IMG/VR virus record: IMGVR_UViG_3300034112_000767
Coordinates: 1 to 25,609 of that record
DNA length: 25,609 nt
Reading direction: 5' to 3' (one strand)
Origin: a virus
Part shown: positions 13,301 through 21,052 of the stretch, piece by piece
How the letters are laid out: each line of letters opens with the position of its first letter
How positions within the stretch are numbered: the stretch's first letter is position 1
Translations under genes and position numbers: made by a program
The notes under the pieces: generated by a model
What the model saw: the letters and a program-made list of their open reading frames with translations, nothing else
Told to the model about the DNA's origin: nothing
Database searches by the model: none

Positions 13301-13713
13301 GTTTCTTCAAATGGCTTAAGCTTGTTTTTGAACTGCGACTCAAGTACAGGCTTTTGAGTATCAATAAAAAATTGCGCAGCTTTAGGATCTTGCATGTATA
13401 ACTGCCGCGCTTGATTAATCATCTGCGCCTGATACTGGTCATACGCTTGACGATCAGCGTCGTACTGCAATTGATGACGATACTCACCAAATTTTAAGTT
13501 TTCGTCAGGCTGTTGCTCCTGTTGTGGCTGAGAAGCAGCGGCCTCTTGCGCGGCAGCTCGCTGAACCAAGGCACGTTCCTGCGCGGCCATCTGCTGATCT
13601 TGCATAGCCTGGCGCTGCTGAGCCGCTGCCTGCTCTCTCTGCGCGGCCATCTGTTGTGCATAACGCACATAGTCAATTGCCGATTGAGATGTAAGTCCGT
13701 AGTTTTCAGCCAT
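10336..13713 (-). CDS. Large virion/ejection protein candidate (1125 residues)
   Basis: A 1125-residue protein. Residues about 15-75 are Gln/Ala-rich coiled coil, and the remainder is largely helical with two glycine/alanine-rich hydrophobic stretches, about 451-480 (TPAVAAEGIGAAILTGAAQ) and about 935-980 (GGPIIGATVGGAAGSLIG...). Long helical proteins with such glycine-zipper segments are typical of podovirus internal core or ejection proteins, which insert into the host envelope during DNA entry. The last 45 residues form a separate small domain (FKVFGPTRN...FKTKEEAIQFARKKY). The start at 13713 follows the upstream stop by four bases. The assignment is by size, position and composition only. 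Confidence 0.65.
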   Translation of the reverse strand: MAENYGLTSQSAIDYVRYAQQMAAQREQAAAQQRQAMQDQQMAAQERALVQRAAAQEAAASQPQQEQQPDENLKFGEYRHQLQYDADRQAYDQYQAQMINQARQLYMQDPKAAQFFIDTQKPVLESQFKNKLKPFEETADYKKAQEFAYSNDFTKKTEVLDILKNEITNAEKYDTPEAKSAYLLSNAVKAVNNIITTDAVTGVELMYKFPELMGTAEYAAMMGKSELNPTTLQAKLRSAEGANFLEKLSNSFSTNPDVAIKKMKDIHDSVADAHNKLSYNKIVLPTSGRIASNWGVTPIKTFAELEPQIAQQQAQIPDIQKDTQVETAGNETPTPGVLSRIAESITGNERMTDEIKNLPNYRTSMPEFSIFRDGGISPQAGAALKAAAGTMATSPEETVKIFQAQFPNIQVRQDEKGNYILKSDIDKKEYAMKPGLEWSDIPRAMNTVGAAIATPAVAAEGIGAAILTGAAQQAVQEGLQKATGGEINPEDVAMAGGLGGAFSAAGKIGGKIIEAVRPLFKSSEDALAAINKAKNVVPAELKQRDLGELVRKASSEGMGSAKARQDLAVLAKIDPNIEQTAKELGFELPIDAYSDNKQLNEVIGQMRSKTGSEFGPKFAATVDAAREKAQGLLQSLDASPDLGSVSENVKSYLGSQRDQNRGIARQIYKELDQKIPATTTVELPSLRAQLQKAKDIAGGKVANMEAAERRLYQMMQDGDITYGMVAREKSKLGEAISGFGKNDFADMERKAKSELYAAFNADQRNIIAKHAGPDDLLDFEQASYLWKQAGDINDRIIEGFGSDNTGSLADLMRSAINSGAKGNTQPIEKLLNVVPDDLKKTVLMSSLMNATSDKAGKLSFSDFAAKVGRLKTQAPIWQKIQQAPGVTPADIRIIEGVATIGDRIAKMKANLLHTGKANQEFFDSMQAERFVEQLINGVGGPIIGATVGGAAGSLIGPLGQTAGMALGAGAVSKLSKFITGAKPEIRTAFANLIHSPEFIEFAVKAATDPNITEQSAARLAKSAAFSKLTKNTAIPFGTEAKKKWIMSALAASNRNLAGNVIFDPANTIEEDINGTTSISDQKFNIRVLSTPNNKFKVFGPTRNVEGVFKTKEEAIQFARKKYSKK

Positions 13714-13717
13714 AATG

Positions 13718-14623
13718 TTATCTGTATGGAGTTCCACCCCATGCGCCGCCATAGTTTTGCTGCTGCTGGGCAGGTGGAAGTCCTCCAAATTGCGTGAAGT
13801 CTACTGGCGGCAATGGAGTGTATCCTCCACCACCTCGTGATCCTGCCAGTTCTGCTATGCCTCGTGCATAGGTTGGCTCGTTGCGCAAGTTTTGCATTTG
13901 CACCTGCCTGTCAAAGTCCACATTGCCAGCGCCAACTCGCGACAGCATCGGCAGTGTTTGTTGCAGGTATTGTGCGCCTTCAATTGTGCCAAGCGTGTCC
14001 TTGTACTTCATCAAGGCATCAACCTGCTCTTGTTTTACTCCGGGATACAATGCCTCACGAACAGCAGGATCTTTAAGTGTTCCTTCTAAAATGCGATTGC
14101 TTTTATTTGCCGACTGTACGTCCTGAAAGTAAGACCCAATTGCACCAGCGATTGCCTGTTGTGGCATAGCACTACCACCGCCTCCGCCTCCGCCTCCAGC
14201 TCCTCCACCCATTGCTCCCATAACTGCACTGTTAATCAATGATCCCGTAACTCCTCTTCCTAAAGCGCCAGCAGTAGTGCTCAATCCACCAGCAAGCCCT
14301 TTAACGCCCGGAGCAACCGACCCTGCACCTGTAAAAGCCCCAAGCGCACCTTTGCCAAAAGTAGATAACCCAGCGCCAAGGCCACCAGCCATTGCCCCGG
14401 GAGCAGCTAAAGCAGCAGCTCCACCTGTAAGTGCCGTTGCTCCAACTAAAAGTGCCATATTTTGCAACGCCTTTTTTTTCTGCCGCTTTTGTTCGGCTTC
14501 AGCATCTTCTCTATTTTCAATGCCAGCCTGTCCCGCTCCCATTCTTGAATACGCACCGGCAATTTGACTGGCAATTTCTTGCGGGAAATAATCTCCAGCG
14601 TTAACTTGTGAAAATCCTTGCAT
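13718..14623 (-). CDS. Glycine-rich virion/internal protein candidate
   Basis: A 301-residue protein. An N-terminal helix and a basic stretch (EQKRQKKKALQ) are followed at about residues 55-165 by a Gly/Ala-rich hydrophobic region (LLVGATALTGGAAALAAPG and further) including a run of eight glycines after MGGGAG. The rest is helical, ending with a Gly/Gln/Pro-rich tail. The composition and place between two large virion proteins resemble gp14-type internal core proteins of podoviruses (inference). No enzymatic motif is seen. Confidence 0.6.
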   Translation of the reverse strand: MQGFSQVNAGDYFPQEIASQIAGAYSRMGAGQAGIENREDAEAEQKRQKKKALQNMALLVGATALTGGAAALAAPGAMAGGLGAGLSTFGKGALGAFTGAGSVAPGVKGLAGGLSTTAGALGRGVTGSLINSAVMGAMGGGAGGGGGGGGSAMPQQAIAGAIGSYFQDVQSANKSNRILEGTLKDPAVREALYPGVKQEQVDALMKYKDTLGTIEGAQYLQQTLPMLSRVGAGNVDFDRQVQMQNLRNEPTYARGIAELAGSRGGGGYTPLPPVDFTQFGGLPPAQQQQNYGGAWGGTPYR

Positions 14624-14635
14624 ATAAATAACAGG

Positions 14636-16960
14636 TTAAACAACTTCACCGTTTTCGCGGATGAACGGCACATCCTCGCCAAGCAAATCAAAGACATTCA
14701 TCCAAAATCCTTCAACTGGCTTAAACACCCAGCCGTGTTTGTTCTGGCCGTAGTACCACTTGGCAAATGACACTAGCGGATCTGCAAACAGTTTAGACAC
14801 CGCAAACTTAAACAATTTAGACTTGCGCATCAAGGGCACAAACACTTCTGCCAGCTTGTAGTATCCGCGACGATTGCGCGGCGTCACATGCTCGTCTCTG
14901 TAGCGGCGGACAACTTCATCCATCACGCCATTCCCGTAGCGAGCTTCTAGCATGATAAAGCAACATAGACCTCCACCACCGCCACCTGAAGGTTGGCTTG
15001 CTCTTCCTTGTAGGTATGAGGCAGCAAAGTTTGCGTTGTTGCTGTACTGACTCATCACGTTTTGATAAGGCAGCATGTTCAGCCCGGTAATCACAGGATT
15101 AGTCGGGTTAGCAATGTTTAGCCCGGCTTGAGCGTACTGATTCGTGGCTTGGTTAGCAGACGTGCCATAAGCGCCCTGTGTTGGCGGCACATTAAAGTAT
15201 GCAGACATTGCTGGGGCCAGCGCCTGTTGTTGTGTGCCAAGAGTGCTTGCTGCGATCTGTGCCTGATTTGCTTGCAGTGTATTTGCAGCCTGAATCCTGC
15301 CACTCTCAGCTTCTCCCCTAGCAAGAGCTTGATTAAACTGCTGACCTTGAATAGTAGCTTGTTGTTGTTCCCGAGTAGCCGCCTGACCAAATTGTTGCGC
15401 TTGAGTGCTGAGCCCGAGCTGTTCAAGGCCTAGCCTTTGTTGGTACTCTTGCGCCTGCGCCGCTCGTGACAGATCTTCTTGCGACATGGCCTGACCAAAA
15501 GCCTGTGCTTGTGCTCCAAGGCCGTACTGTTCCGCCCCTGCCTGTCTAGCGTATGTTTGAGCCAAAGCGGGCTGATACAAATTGGAGATTGTCCCCATTG
15601 CTTGTTGGGCGGCAGCCTGACGCTCACGATATCGTTGATTTGCCAGCTCTTCACGCCCTAATATTTCTGCTCCGATTGCCTGCGGGCCAAGAGCCATTCC
15701 TCGTGCAGCATAGGCTTCACGGGCGGCTTGCGTAGCCAGACGTTCTTGTTCTGGCGTTAAAGATCTTCCAGCAGCTAAATCTAAGTTGGCTTGCTCTCCC
15801 AGCCTTTGAGCGGCGGCTGTTACGCCCGGCATTGCTCCCATGTATTGGTTTACAAGGTTTTGATCAATCGTGCCAAGATCTGACTGCAACTTTGGGCCAG
15901 CTACCTCGCCAGCAAACTGACCCGGCGCATACATCTGCATTCCACCAAGTGATAAATCTACACTTGGCCCTGCAATCTTACTAAGTTCTTGTCCGTAAGT
16001 TGGCCCTGCCACCTGTTGCTCAAACGCAGTAAGCTGTGGTGCCTGTGTGGCTTTTTGTGCCATCTGCGTGCCAAGCTGTCCAAGCGACTGTAGAGTCTGC
16101 TCCGCACCGGGCATTTGCTCCAGATACTGCTTCTGATACTGCGGCATCAACTTTTGGTACTGCTCTAGCTTACCTTGTTGAATAGCTTGGTTGAAGAGCG
16201 TGTCTGCACGCGCAGCCAATTCTGAAGTTGGAGTTTGCGCAAACCGAGCGTCGTATTGAGCAAGTGTCTGTTGCTCGGCTGGTGTAAGCGTTTCCTTACT
16301 GCGCAGTGCGCTGATCTCAGGCGTGTCAGTTGCAGCCTGAATGTTCTTGATCATTTGCTCGCGTTGAGCCTGACCCGTAACCTGAGCCAGCTGCGGAGCA
16401 TACTGAAGCTCAAGATTTGCCGCCTCTCCTAGGACGGCCTTCATGGCATCTACGTTCTCTTGTAGAATAGCCTTTGTTTCTGGAGGCTCGTTAGCCTTAG
16501 CAAAGGTTATTAGCTTGCCAAAAGTATCTGCATCTTTCTCGCTTGGCTTTTTGCCTAAAGCAGCATAAGCAGTTTTGCTGCCTATTTTAAAGTCAGCCTC
16601 AAGTTTGGTAAGTTGTTTTCTGGCCGCAGCTTTAGCTAAAGCGGAAAAAGTACTTCCCGGAGTAGTAATGATTTCATTAAGCTGATTCTTGGCGTTTAAA
16701 TATGAATTATTGTATTGTGAAAGGTAATCGCCTTTTTTTGCCTCAGAAGCCTCAAGTTTAGGGATCGTGTATTTACTGATCCTACTAAGCAGTTGATTTT
16801 CGGTTTCATTCTTTCTAGCTGCAGCCTGCTGTGCTTGATATGCCTTGTTTGAAACCCACTGAACTCCATTGTATGTTTGATCTCCAATGGTTTGCCCTTC
16901 AACTGGCGCTTGGTAAAGGCTGCCATATGGGCCAAGATATGAGTAAAGATTGTTCGCCAT
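14636..16960 (-). CDS. Virion protein with CFI-box-like C-terminal domain
   Basis: A 774-residue protein. The first about 650 residues are Gln/Ala/Leu-rich and helical, with heptad-like repeats (GLGAQAQAFGQAMSQEDLSR, LGLSTQAQQFGQAATREQQQ). A glycine run leads to a C-terminal domain of about 110 residues: CCFIMLEARYGNGVMDEVVR, RYRDEHV, RRGYYKLAEVFVPLMRKSK. The Cys-Phe-Ile start, RxYRDEH and downstream Tyr/Pro pattern resemble the CFI-box C-terminal domain found on bacterial and phage proteins. It probably belongs to the tail or internal core. The role of the CFI-like module is unknown. Confidence 0.7.
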   Translation of the reverse strand: MANNLYSYLGPYGSLYQAPVEGQTIGDQTYNGVQWVSNKAYQAQQAAARKNETENQLLSRISKYTIPKLEASEAKKGDYLSQYNNSYLNAKNQLNEIITTPGSTFSALAKAAARKQLTKLEADFKIGSKTAYAALGKKPSEKDADTFGKLITFAKANEPPETKAILQENVDAMKAVLGEAANLELQYAPQLAQVTGQAQREQMIKNIQAATDTPEISALRSKETLTPAEQQTLAQYDARFAQTPTSELAARADTLFNQAIQQGKLEQYQKLMPQYQKQYLEQMPGAEQTLQSLGQLGTQMAQKATQAPQLTAFEQQVAGPTYGQELSKIAGPSVDLSLGGMQMYAPGQFAGEVAGPKLQSDLGTIDQNLVNQYMGAMPGVTAAAQRLGEQANLDLAAGRSLTPEQERLATQAAREAYAARGMALGPQAIGAEILGREELANQRYRERQAAAQQAMGTISNLYQPALAQTYARQAGAEQYGLGAQAQAFGQAMSQEDLSRAAQAQEYQQRLGLEQLGLSTQAQQFGQAATREQQQATIQGQQFNQALARGEAESGRIQAANTLQANQAQIAASTLGTQQQALAPAMSAYFNVPPTQGAYGTSANQATNQYAQAGLNIANPTNPVITGLNMLPYQNVMSQYSNNANFAASYLQGRASQPSGGGGGGLCCFIMLEARYGNGVMDEVVRRYRDEHVTPRNRRGYYKLAEVFVPLMRKSKLFKFAVSKLFADPLVSFAKWYYGQNKHGWVFKPVEGFWMNVFDLLGEDVPFIRENGEVV

Positions 16961-16963
16961 AAG

Positions 16964-17641
16964 TTAGTTAAATGATCCCCAGTGCGTAACTTGCGTTGGG
17001 TTGTCTTGAAGAGCAACAAACACAAAATCCTGAGTGCCGCTTGCAGCCGTAACTGTCACTATGTTTGTTGACGCGCCGCTGGCTTGAAAGTTGACTGTAG
17101 CACTGCCAGAAAAGGTTATCTTAAAATTCATCGTGGCTCCGTTTTTGGCATTCGACGGTAGCTTAAATGTTTGTACAGACGAAGCAGTCAAAGTATATCT
17201 GTAGAACTGCGAGAACGTAGCTGCTGCTGTTAATGTCGATGTCTGTGTGCCAGATAATGTTCCCGTATAAAATGCAGCCAGCGGAAAAGCAGCAAGCGTA
17301 ATTGCCCCTGCGGTATTAGTCACAGCCAAGTTGGATCCGGCGGTCAGCGTTGTTTTTACAAACTGGTTGGTAGTTGCATTGCCAATCAGTAGCTGACCAT
17401 TTTGAGCAGGTGACAATCCCCCAATTACGGCATTTCCAAGTGTAGCCTGTCTTAAGTTGCCGCCAAAATTAACAAGAACTTGAGCCGCTGAAAGTGATGA
17501 AATTTGAGCGGTTGTAATTGCAATCTGATCGCTTATTGCTCCCGGCAATAAAATAGCATTATCGACATGCGCATTTAAATTGTCGGCTGTAACAGTTGCG
17601 TTGATTGATGAATATGTGGTGCCTTTTTGAATCTGGGCCAT
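16964..17641 (-). CDS. Small tail-fibre-like protein
   Basis: A 225-residue protein starting MAQIQKGTTYSSINATVTAD, then a Thr/Ser/Ala/Gly-rich beta-type sequence with ITTAQISSLSAAQVL and LTAGSNLAVTNTAGAITL. Composition and motifs such as NGQLLIGNATTNQFVKTTLT are typical of phage fibre and baseplate proteins. GGAG lies five bases before the start, one of few clear SDs in the structural half. It directly follows the gp12-like gene. Receptor-binding or fibre-anchoring roles are possible. Confidence 0.65.
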   Translation of the reverse strand: MAQIQKGTTYSSINATVTADNLNAHVDNAILLPGAISDQIAITTAQISSLSAAQVLVNFGGNLRQATLGNAVIGGLSPAQNGQLLIGNATTNQFVKTTLTAGSNLAVTNTAGAITLAAFPLAAFYTGTLSGTQTSTLTAAATFSQFYRYTLTASSVQTFKLPSNAKNGATMNFKITFSGSATVNFQASGASTNIVTVTAASGTQDFVFVALQDNPTQVTHWGSFN

Positions 17642-17643
17642 AA

Positions 17644-19566
17644 TTACTCCTGACTAATCATCGGACGACTAGCAGTAATAGCATGTACTGTGACGCCCTT
17701 CAAGGATGGTCTTCCATGTGTAAAATATACAACAAAAGCTATAGACGACCCTCTTAGTGCTATTCTTGGTCGAAGTGTGCCATCCGCAGTTCCGGCAAAT
17801 TGAAAATTAAGAATTTCCGCAAATTCATCTGGGTCGCGTGTGCCAGCGTGTAAGAGAATTGAATCCTCCAGTGCATTGTTAAACTGAAATTCAGCTCTAC
17901 TGTATCTTTTTTGCGCCAATGAATCAAATGTAAATTCTCTTGTTGTAACAAAAGATTCTATCTTGTTAATGACACCTCCAGCATTTAATCCTTCAGGCAA
18001 ATTAAATGGAAGTGTTGCGCCTTCGCCGCCTTGGAAAATGTCTCCATTTTCTCTTTCTCCCTCAAGAAAAACACCGCCAAACTGCCCAGAAACGCTACCA
18101 TTAAAATTTGTAAGAATAAACAACCTTCTTTGATATTGATACAATGAGACAATTAAATTGTCAGCGTTTAATCCGCGAGGATAAACATCAATACTTTCCC
18201 AATTCTTGTTCAATAAATTGTAAACAAGTATTCTGTTGTTTCGGCTTTGGAATTCACTTGGATACTGCTCAACAATTGGAACTGCAATGTAAAATCTATT
18301 GTCGTAATAGTTTGCAACAGAATTTTGTACAATACTATAGTCGAGGTTCTCGAAAAAGTCAGCAATTGGCTCACTAAGCGGCATTGTATTGCCAATGACT
18401 TTAAGATCTAACTGCGGAGTTAACAGGTAAACTCCTTTTGCCGAAAGAAACAAAACATACTGACCAGCGTTTACAATGGTGCGTCTAGCCAGACATCCAA
18501 GCTGAGTAGTAACAACGGTAATCTGGCTTTTGTCGGATTGTGTGGTAAGATTTGATCTTGGATCGAAATATGCCAGATAAATCGAGTTTTTCATGAAAAC
18601 CAAAAACTGGCTTTCTATCCAAGGCAAGAATCCAACTATTGAATCATTTCCGCCTTGATTAACGTAGTACACGTTAACAGCAAGATCAAAACGCTCAGAC
18701 AATATGTCGCTAAACGCTACCTTTTGATTTTCTATTTTAACAATTAACCTGTTTTGGAAATATATCCCAAAGTCTGCTGGTGGAACAGATTCAGTAATTT
18801 GCGTTAAGGCAGTATTTGGCGGAGTTGGATTTGTGTACTTTTGATTTGCCGCTGTAAACGTCAGCGTGTTTGAATCCCAGATTAGCGGCGGCTTTCCACG
18901 AACTGTCGTAAACCCGGTAAGTGCTGTGTTGGCAGCAAACGAAACGCCAGTCGTGTTTGTAAACTGATAAGTAAACGTGCTTGCTCCAGTTACCGTAATG
19001 ACATAGTTGCCATCTAGCGCCGACTGTGTTCTGTATGTCGTCGATCTTATCGTAACCTCGTTTCCAGTCGAATACCCGTGCGGCGTTGTTGTCGTAACGG
19101 TAACTGTACCTGTAGCGCTAACATTAATGATCGGATTGGTGACACTTGCCGTAAAGATCGTGGAGTCTGCCTGTCCGCGAAAAATGTACAGTTTATTCAA
19201 CGCCTGCACAGCATCGACAATGCCCCCAAATGCTATGGCTCTTGATGTTGGAAAGTTGTATGGGCCAAGCAAGACAGCAGGCTGGCCAGCTTGTGTTGGT
19301 CGATACAAGTACATGCTACTTGTAAAGATCAGCACAATATTATCGCGGCCATCAGAGTCGATCCAGACGGCAGATCCGACCATTGTTAAATCATTCAGAT
19401 CAGTGCTGGTAAGTCTTTGGCATCCCTTTCTAGGCTGTGCCACTCCACGCTGAAGCCTGATATTCTGTGCTGCCTGCAATATACCAGCAGGCAAATTGCC
19501 AGGGTCAAGCCTACTGGCAAAGCCAGTATAGCTGTTGTCGGATTCAGCTTGTGGTTGTGACGGCAT
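17644..19566 (-). CDS. gp12-like tail tubular/nozzle protein
   Basis: A 640-residue protein. It begins with DNSYTGFASRLDPGNLPAGI then QAAQNIRLQRGVAQPRKGC, the N-terminal signature of the T7 gp12-type tail proteins of podoviruses. The body has repeated beta-strand blocks as in the beta-propeller nozzle (IDSDGRDNIVLIF, FQNRLIVKIENQKVAFSDIL, YDNRFYIAVPI). Residues about 143-220 form an inserted beta-sandwich (TTTTPHGYSTGNEVTI ... GNYVITVTGASTFTY) as seen in many phage tail proteins. It probably forms the tip channel through which DNA leaves. The start shares a base with the preceding stop (TAATG). Confidence 0.8.
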   Translation of the reverse strand: MPSQPQAESDNSYTGFASRLDPGNLPAGILQAAQNIRLQRGVAQPRKGCQRLTSTDLNDLTMVGSAVWIDSDGRDNIVLIFTSSMYLYRPTQAGQPAVLLGPYNFPTSRAIAFGGIVDAVQALNKLYIFRGQADSTIFTASVTNPIINVSATGTVTVTTTTPHGYSTGNEVTIRSTTYRTQSALDGNYVITVTGASTFTYQFTNTTGVSFAANTALTGFTTVRGKPPLIWDSNTLTFTAANQKYTNPTPPNTALTQITESVPPADFGIYFQNRLIVKIENQKVAFSDILSERFDLAVNVYYVNQGGNDSIVGFLPWIESQFLVFMKNSIYLAYFDPRSNLTTQSDKSQITVVTTQLGCLARRTIVNAGQYVLFLSAKGVYLLTPQLDLKVIGNTMPLSEPIADFFENLDYSIVQNSVANYYDNRFYIAVPIVEQYPSEFQSRNNRILVYNLLNKNWESIDVYPRGLNADNLIVSLYQYQRRLFILTNFNGSVSGQFGGVFLEGERENGDIFQGGEGATLPFNLPEGLNAGGVINKIESFVTTREFTFDSLAQKRYSRAEFQFNNALEDSILLHAGTRDPDEFAEILNFQFAGTADGTLRPRIALRGSSIAFVVYFTHGRPSLKGVTVHAITASRPMISQE

Positions 19567-19823
19567 TAAGAAATGAGCTTACTCAACTTGTCTACAATGC
19601 GCTGAAGATCGTCACGCAGCTCGATCATGCGCTCGTTGTGCATGTCTTCACCTTCTTCTTCGCCCATGTCATCTTCATACTCACCTTCTTCTTCACCATA
19701 GCCGCATTCAGAGCAGCAGCCGTTCTCTTCCAAAGGAGACTCGCACTCAGGGCAGGACTTCTTTCTGGATCCCATAGGACTTCCAAGAATCATCAATAAA
19801 GTTTTAGCATCAGTTTTAGGCAT
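19566..19823 (-). CDS. Acidic zinc-ribbon protein
   Basis: An 85-residue protein with CPEC (about residues 24-27) and CSECGYG (about 37-43), a two-knuckle zinc ribbon, followed by a very acidic stretch (EEEGEYEDDMGEEEGED) and a helical C-terminus (ERMIELRDDLQRIVDKL). The stop overlaps the next start as TAATG. The role is unknown; a small scaffold or chaperone is only a guess. An internal Met at about residue 17 is an alternative start. Confidence 0.7.
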   Translation of the reverse strand: MPKTDAKTLLMILGSPMGSRKKSCPECESPLEENGCCSECGYGEEEGEYEDDMGEEEGEDMHNERMIELRDDLQRIVDKLSKLIS

Positions 19824-19827
19824 ATAG

Positions 19828-20304
19828 TTAGGCGATTAAAGATTGTCCTTTCCCCCGGCGAACACACAGGTCAGCAAGAGCGTAAGGAGTATTGTACTCA
19901 AAATGAGGCGCATCATAAAGTTTCTTGAAGTTGCCGCCCCATCTAAGGTTGTGCTTTGCGCACAGCGTGGAGACGTGTTTATGCATAAGATCCGCTGTCC
20001 TTTTGTCAGCGGGTGTCCCGTCATCCATGTACACGTTACCTTTGAAAACTCCGCAGTCGATGGCAAGTCCGAAGTTGTGCATGGATGAACCTGGCTTGGC
20101 GTTGGTGACGATTGGCCCAGGTGATGTGCGCCCCTTGGCGTATAGCACCGCTTGATCTTCCCAAGAGCGAAGACCAGAGATTGCTTTGTAATCCAAGCCT
20201 TCCTTTGCCACCAACTCTTTAGCTTCCAGCAAAAACTCCGTAAATGCATCCTGAACTTCAGGAAGCAGGCTCTTAATGTGTTTTGCTGACCGCTCGTCAA
20301 TCAC
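19828..20304 (-). CDS. M15-family peptidase endolysin
   Basis: A 158-residue protein with the D-Ala-D-Ala carboxypeptidase/L-alanyl-D-glutamate endopeptidase plan: SGLRSWEDQAVLYAKGRT, then SMHNFGLAIDCGVF (zinc-binding His and Asp) and DAPHFEY (zinc-binding His). It would cut peptidoglycan stem peptides to release progeny. The start is a GTG at 20304 that overlaps the holin candidate stop as GTGA. The longer open frame upstream gives a non-homologous Trp/Arg/Cys-rich N-terminus and is the shadow of the holin gene. Confidence 0.9.
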   Translation of the reverse strand: MIDERSAKHIKSLLPEVQDAFTEFLLEAKELVAKEGLDYKAISGLRSWEDQAVLYAKGRTSPGPIVTNAKPGSSMHNFGLAIDCGVFKGNVYMDDGTPADKRTADLMHKHVSTLCAKHNLRWGGNFKKLYDAPHFEYNTPYALADLCVRRGKGQSLIA

Positions 20305-20456
20305 CGTTTCTCGTTGCGGATAACGTCGATCGTTCCAAGGATGGTTAGCGCGGCGGCACCAACAGCATCGACGTGGCCAGTCTTTACGCCGAATCCGGCT
20401 AGAACCCACTTAAGAAGCCCGAGCCATGTCGATGGTTGTTTGAGGTACTCTTTCAT
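20301..20456 (-). CDS. Small membrane protein, holin candidate
   Basis: A 51-residue protein starting MKEYLKQPSTWLGLLKWVLA, with GFGVK then VDAVGAAALTILGTIDVIRN and a basic end (EKR). It has one or two hydrophobic segments separated by a short polar turn, the size and layout of a small phage holin. It lies directly before the endolysin and is coupled to it by a GTGA overlap. No SD. The holin role follows from position and topology. Confidence 0.72.
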   Translation of the reverse strand: MKEYLKQPSTWLGLLKWVLAGFGVKTGHVDAVGAAALTILGTIDVIRNEKR

Positions 20457-20457
20457 A

Positions 20458-20637
20458 TTAGTCGTTGAGTTGAGCGATTCGTTCCCAAAGTTTGAGCCTG
20501 TCTTGCTCGCACTCGGAGATCTTCACTTCTAGTTTGTTTAGTTTACTGTGCAAATAATACAGCGCCAGCGCCAGCAAAGATACCGTCAGGCCTTGTTCAA
20601 ATATGTGGTTCAAAACCTTTGTAATGAACTCGTCCAT
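20458..20637 (-). CDS. Single-span membrane protein with coiled-coil tail
   Basis: A 59-residue protein starting MDEFITKVLNHIFEQGLTVS. A hydrophobic span (LLALALYYL) is followed by a charged helix (KLNKLEVKISECEQDRLKLW) likely to form a coiled coil. The plan resembles BhlA/UviB-type holin-like proteins (short N-terminus, one span, charged helix), though an i-spanin-like role is possible. It sits one base before the holin candidate, in the lysis cassette. Confidence 0.7.
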   Translation of the reverse strand: MDEFITKVLNHIFEQGLTVSLLALALYYLHSKLNKLEVKISECEQDRLKLWERIAQLND

Positions 20638-20639
20638 AC

Positions 20640-20786
20640 TTACTTCTTTTTAGCTGTCTTGGCTGATTGTCTAAATGCCTTTGCAGTTGGCGCACCCTTG
20701 CTGCCGGGTTTACGCATCTTCTCCTTGCTGCCAGCAGCGATCCGCTCGCGTTTGGCGTGGATGTTTGAGTAGAGTCCCTTCTTCAT
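20640..20786 (-). CDS. Small basic conserved phage protein
   Basis: A 48-residue protein, very rich in Lys, Arg, Ser and Ala: MKKGLYSNIHAKRERIAAGS, then EKMRKPGSKGAPTAKAF and a Lys-rich end. Small proteins opening 'MKKGLYxNIHAKRxRI' occur widely in environmental phages, often near structural genes, with no known function. The charge suggests nucleic-acid or capsid contact. It ends one codon before the coiled-coil membrane protein. Confidence 0.78.
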   Translation of the reverse strand: MKKGLYSNIHAKRERIAAGSKEKMRKPGSKGAPTAKAFRQSAKTAKKK

Positions 20787-20790
20787 AAAG

Positions 20791-21051
20791 TTAGCACTTC
20801 CAGCGTCTCATGCTTGCCTTGGCCCGTTCAGCCGGGCCTTTGGCCTTGGCAACAACTCCAGCCATTCTAGCACAGAATGACTTCTTGCGGCCAGCATCAG
20901 CCTTTGTCTTTGGGTTGGGGGCAGGAGCCTTGAGGTTGCTGCCCGTCTCGCGGTTGTACTTGGCGCGTCCTTTTGCCGTCAGCCCTGCACCTTTAGACAC
21001 GGGCAGCTTCTCGCCGCGACCAACGGACAGGGAGGTGGATTTCTTTGGCAT
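20791..21051 (-). CDS. DUF6321-like small basic protein
   Basis: An 86-residue protein. Blocks GLTAKGRAKYNRETGSNLKA and RKKSFCARMAGV match the short basic phage proteins annotated DUF6321, whose function is unknown. Lys/Arg/Ala-rich throughout, ending MRRWKC. The start at 21051 follows the fibre stop by one base; the open frame extends upstream only inside the glycine-rich fibre gene. With the next gene it forms a pair of small basic proteins before the lysis cassette. Confidence 0.78.
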   Translation of the reverse strand: MPKKSTSLSVGRGEKLPVSKGAGLTAKGRAKYNRETGSNLKAPAPNPKTKADAGRKKSFCARMAGVVAKAKGPAERAKASMRRWKC

Positions 21052-21052
21052 A

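Noticed and set aside
20305-20409. N-terminal extension of the endolysin to 20409
   Set aside because: The extension is Trp/Arg/Cys-rich and lies in the holin candidate; the GTG at 20304 overlaps the holin stop as GTGA.
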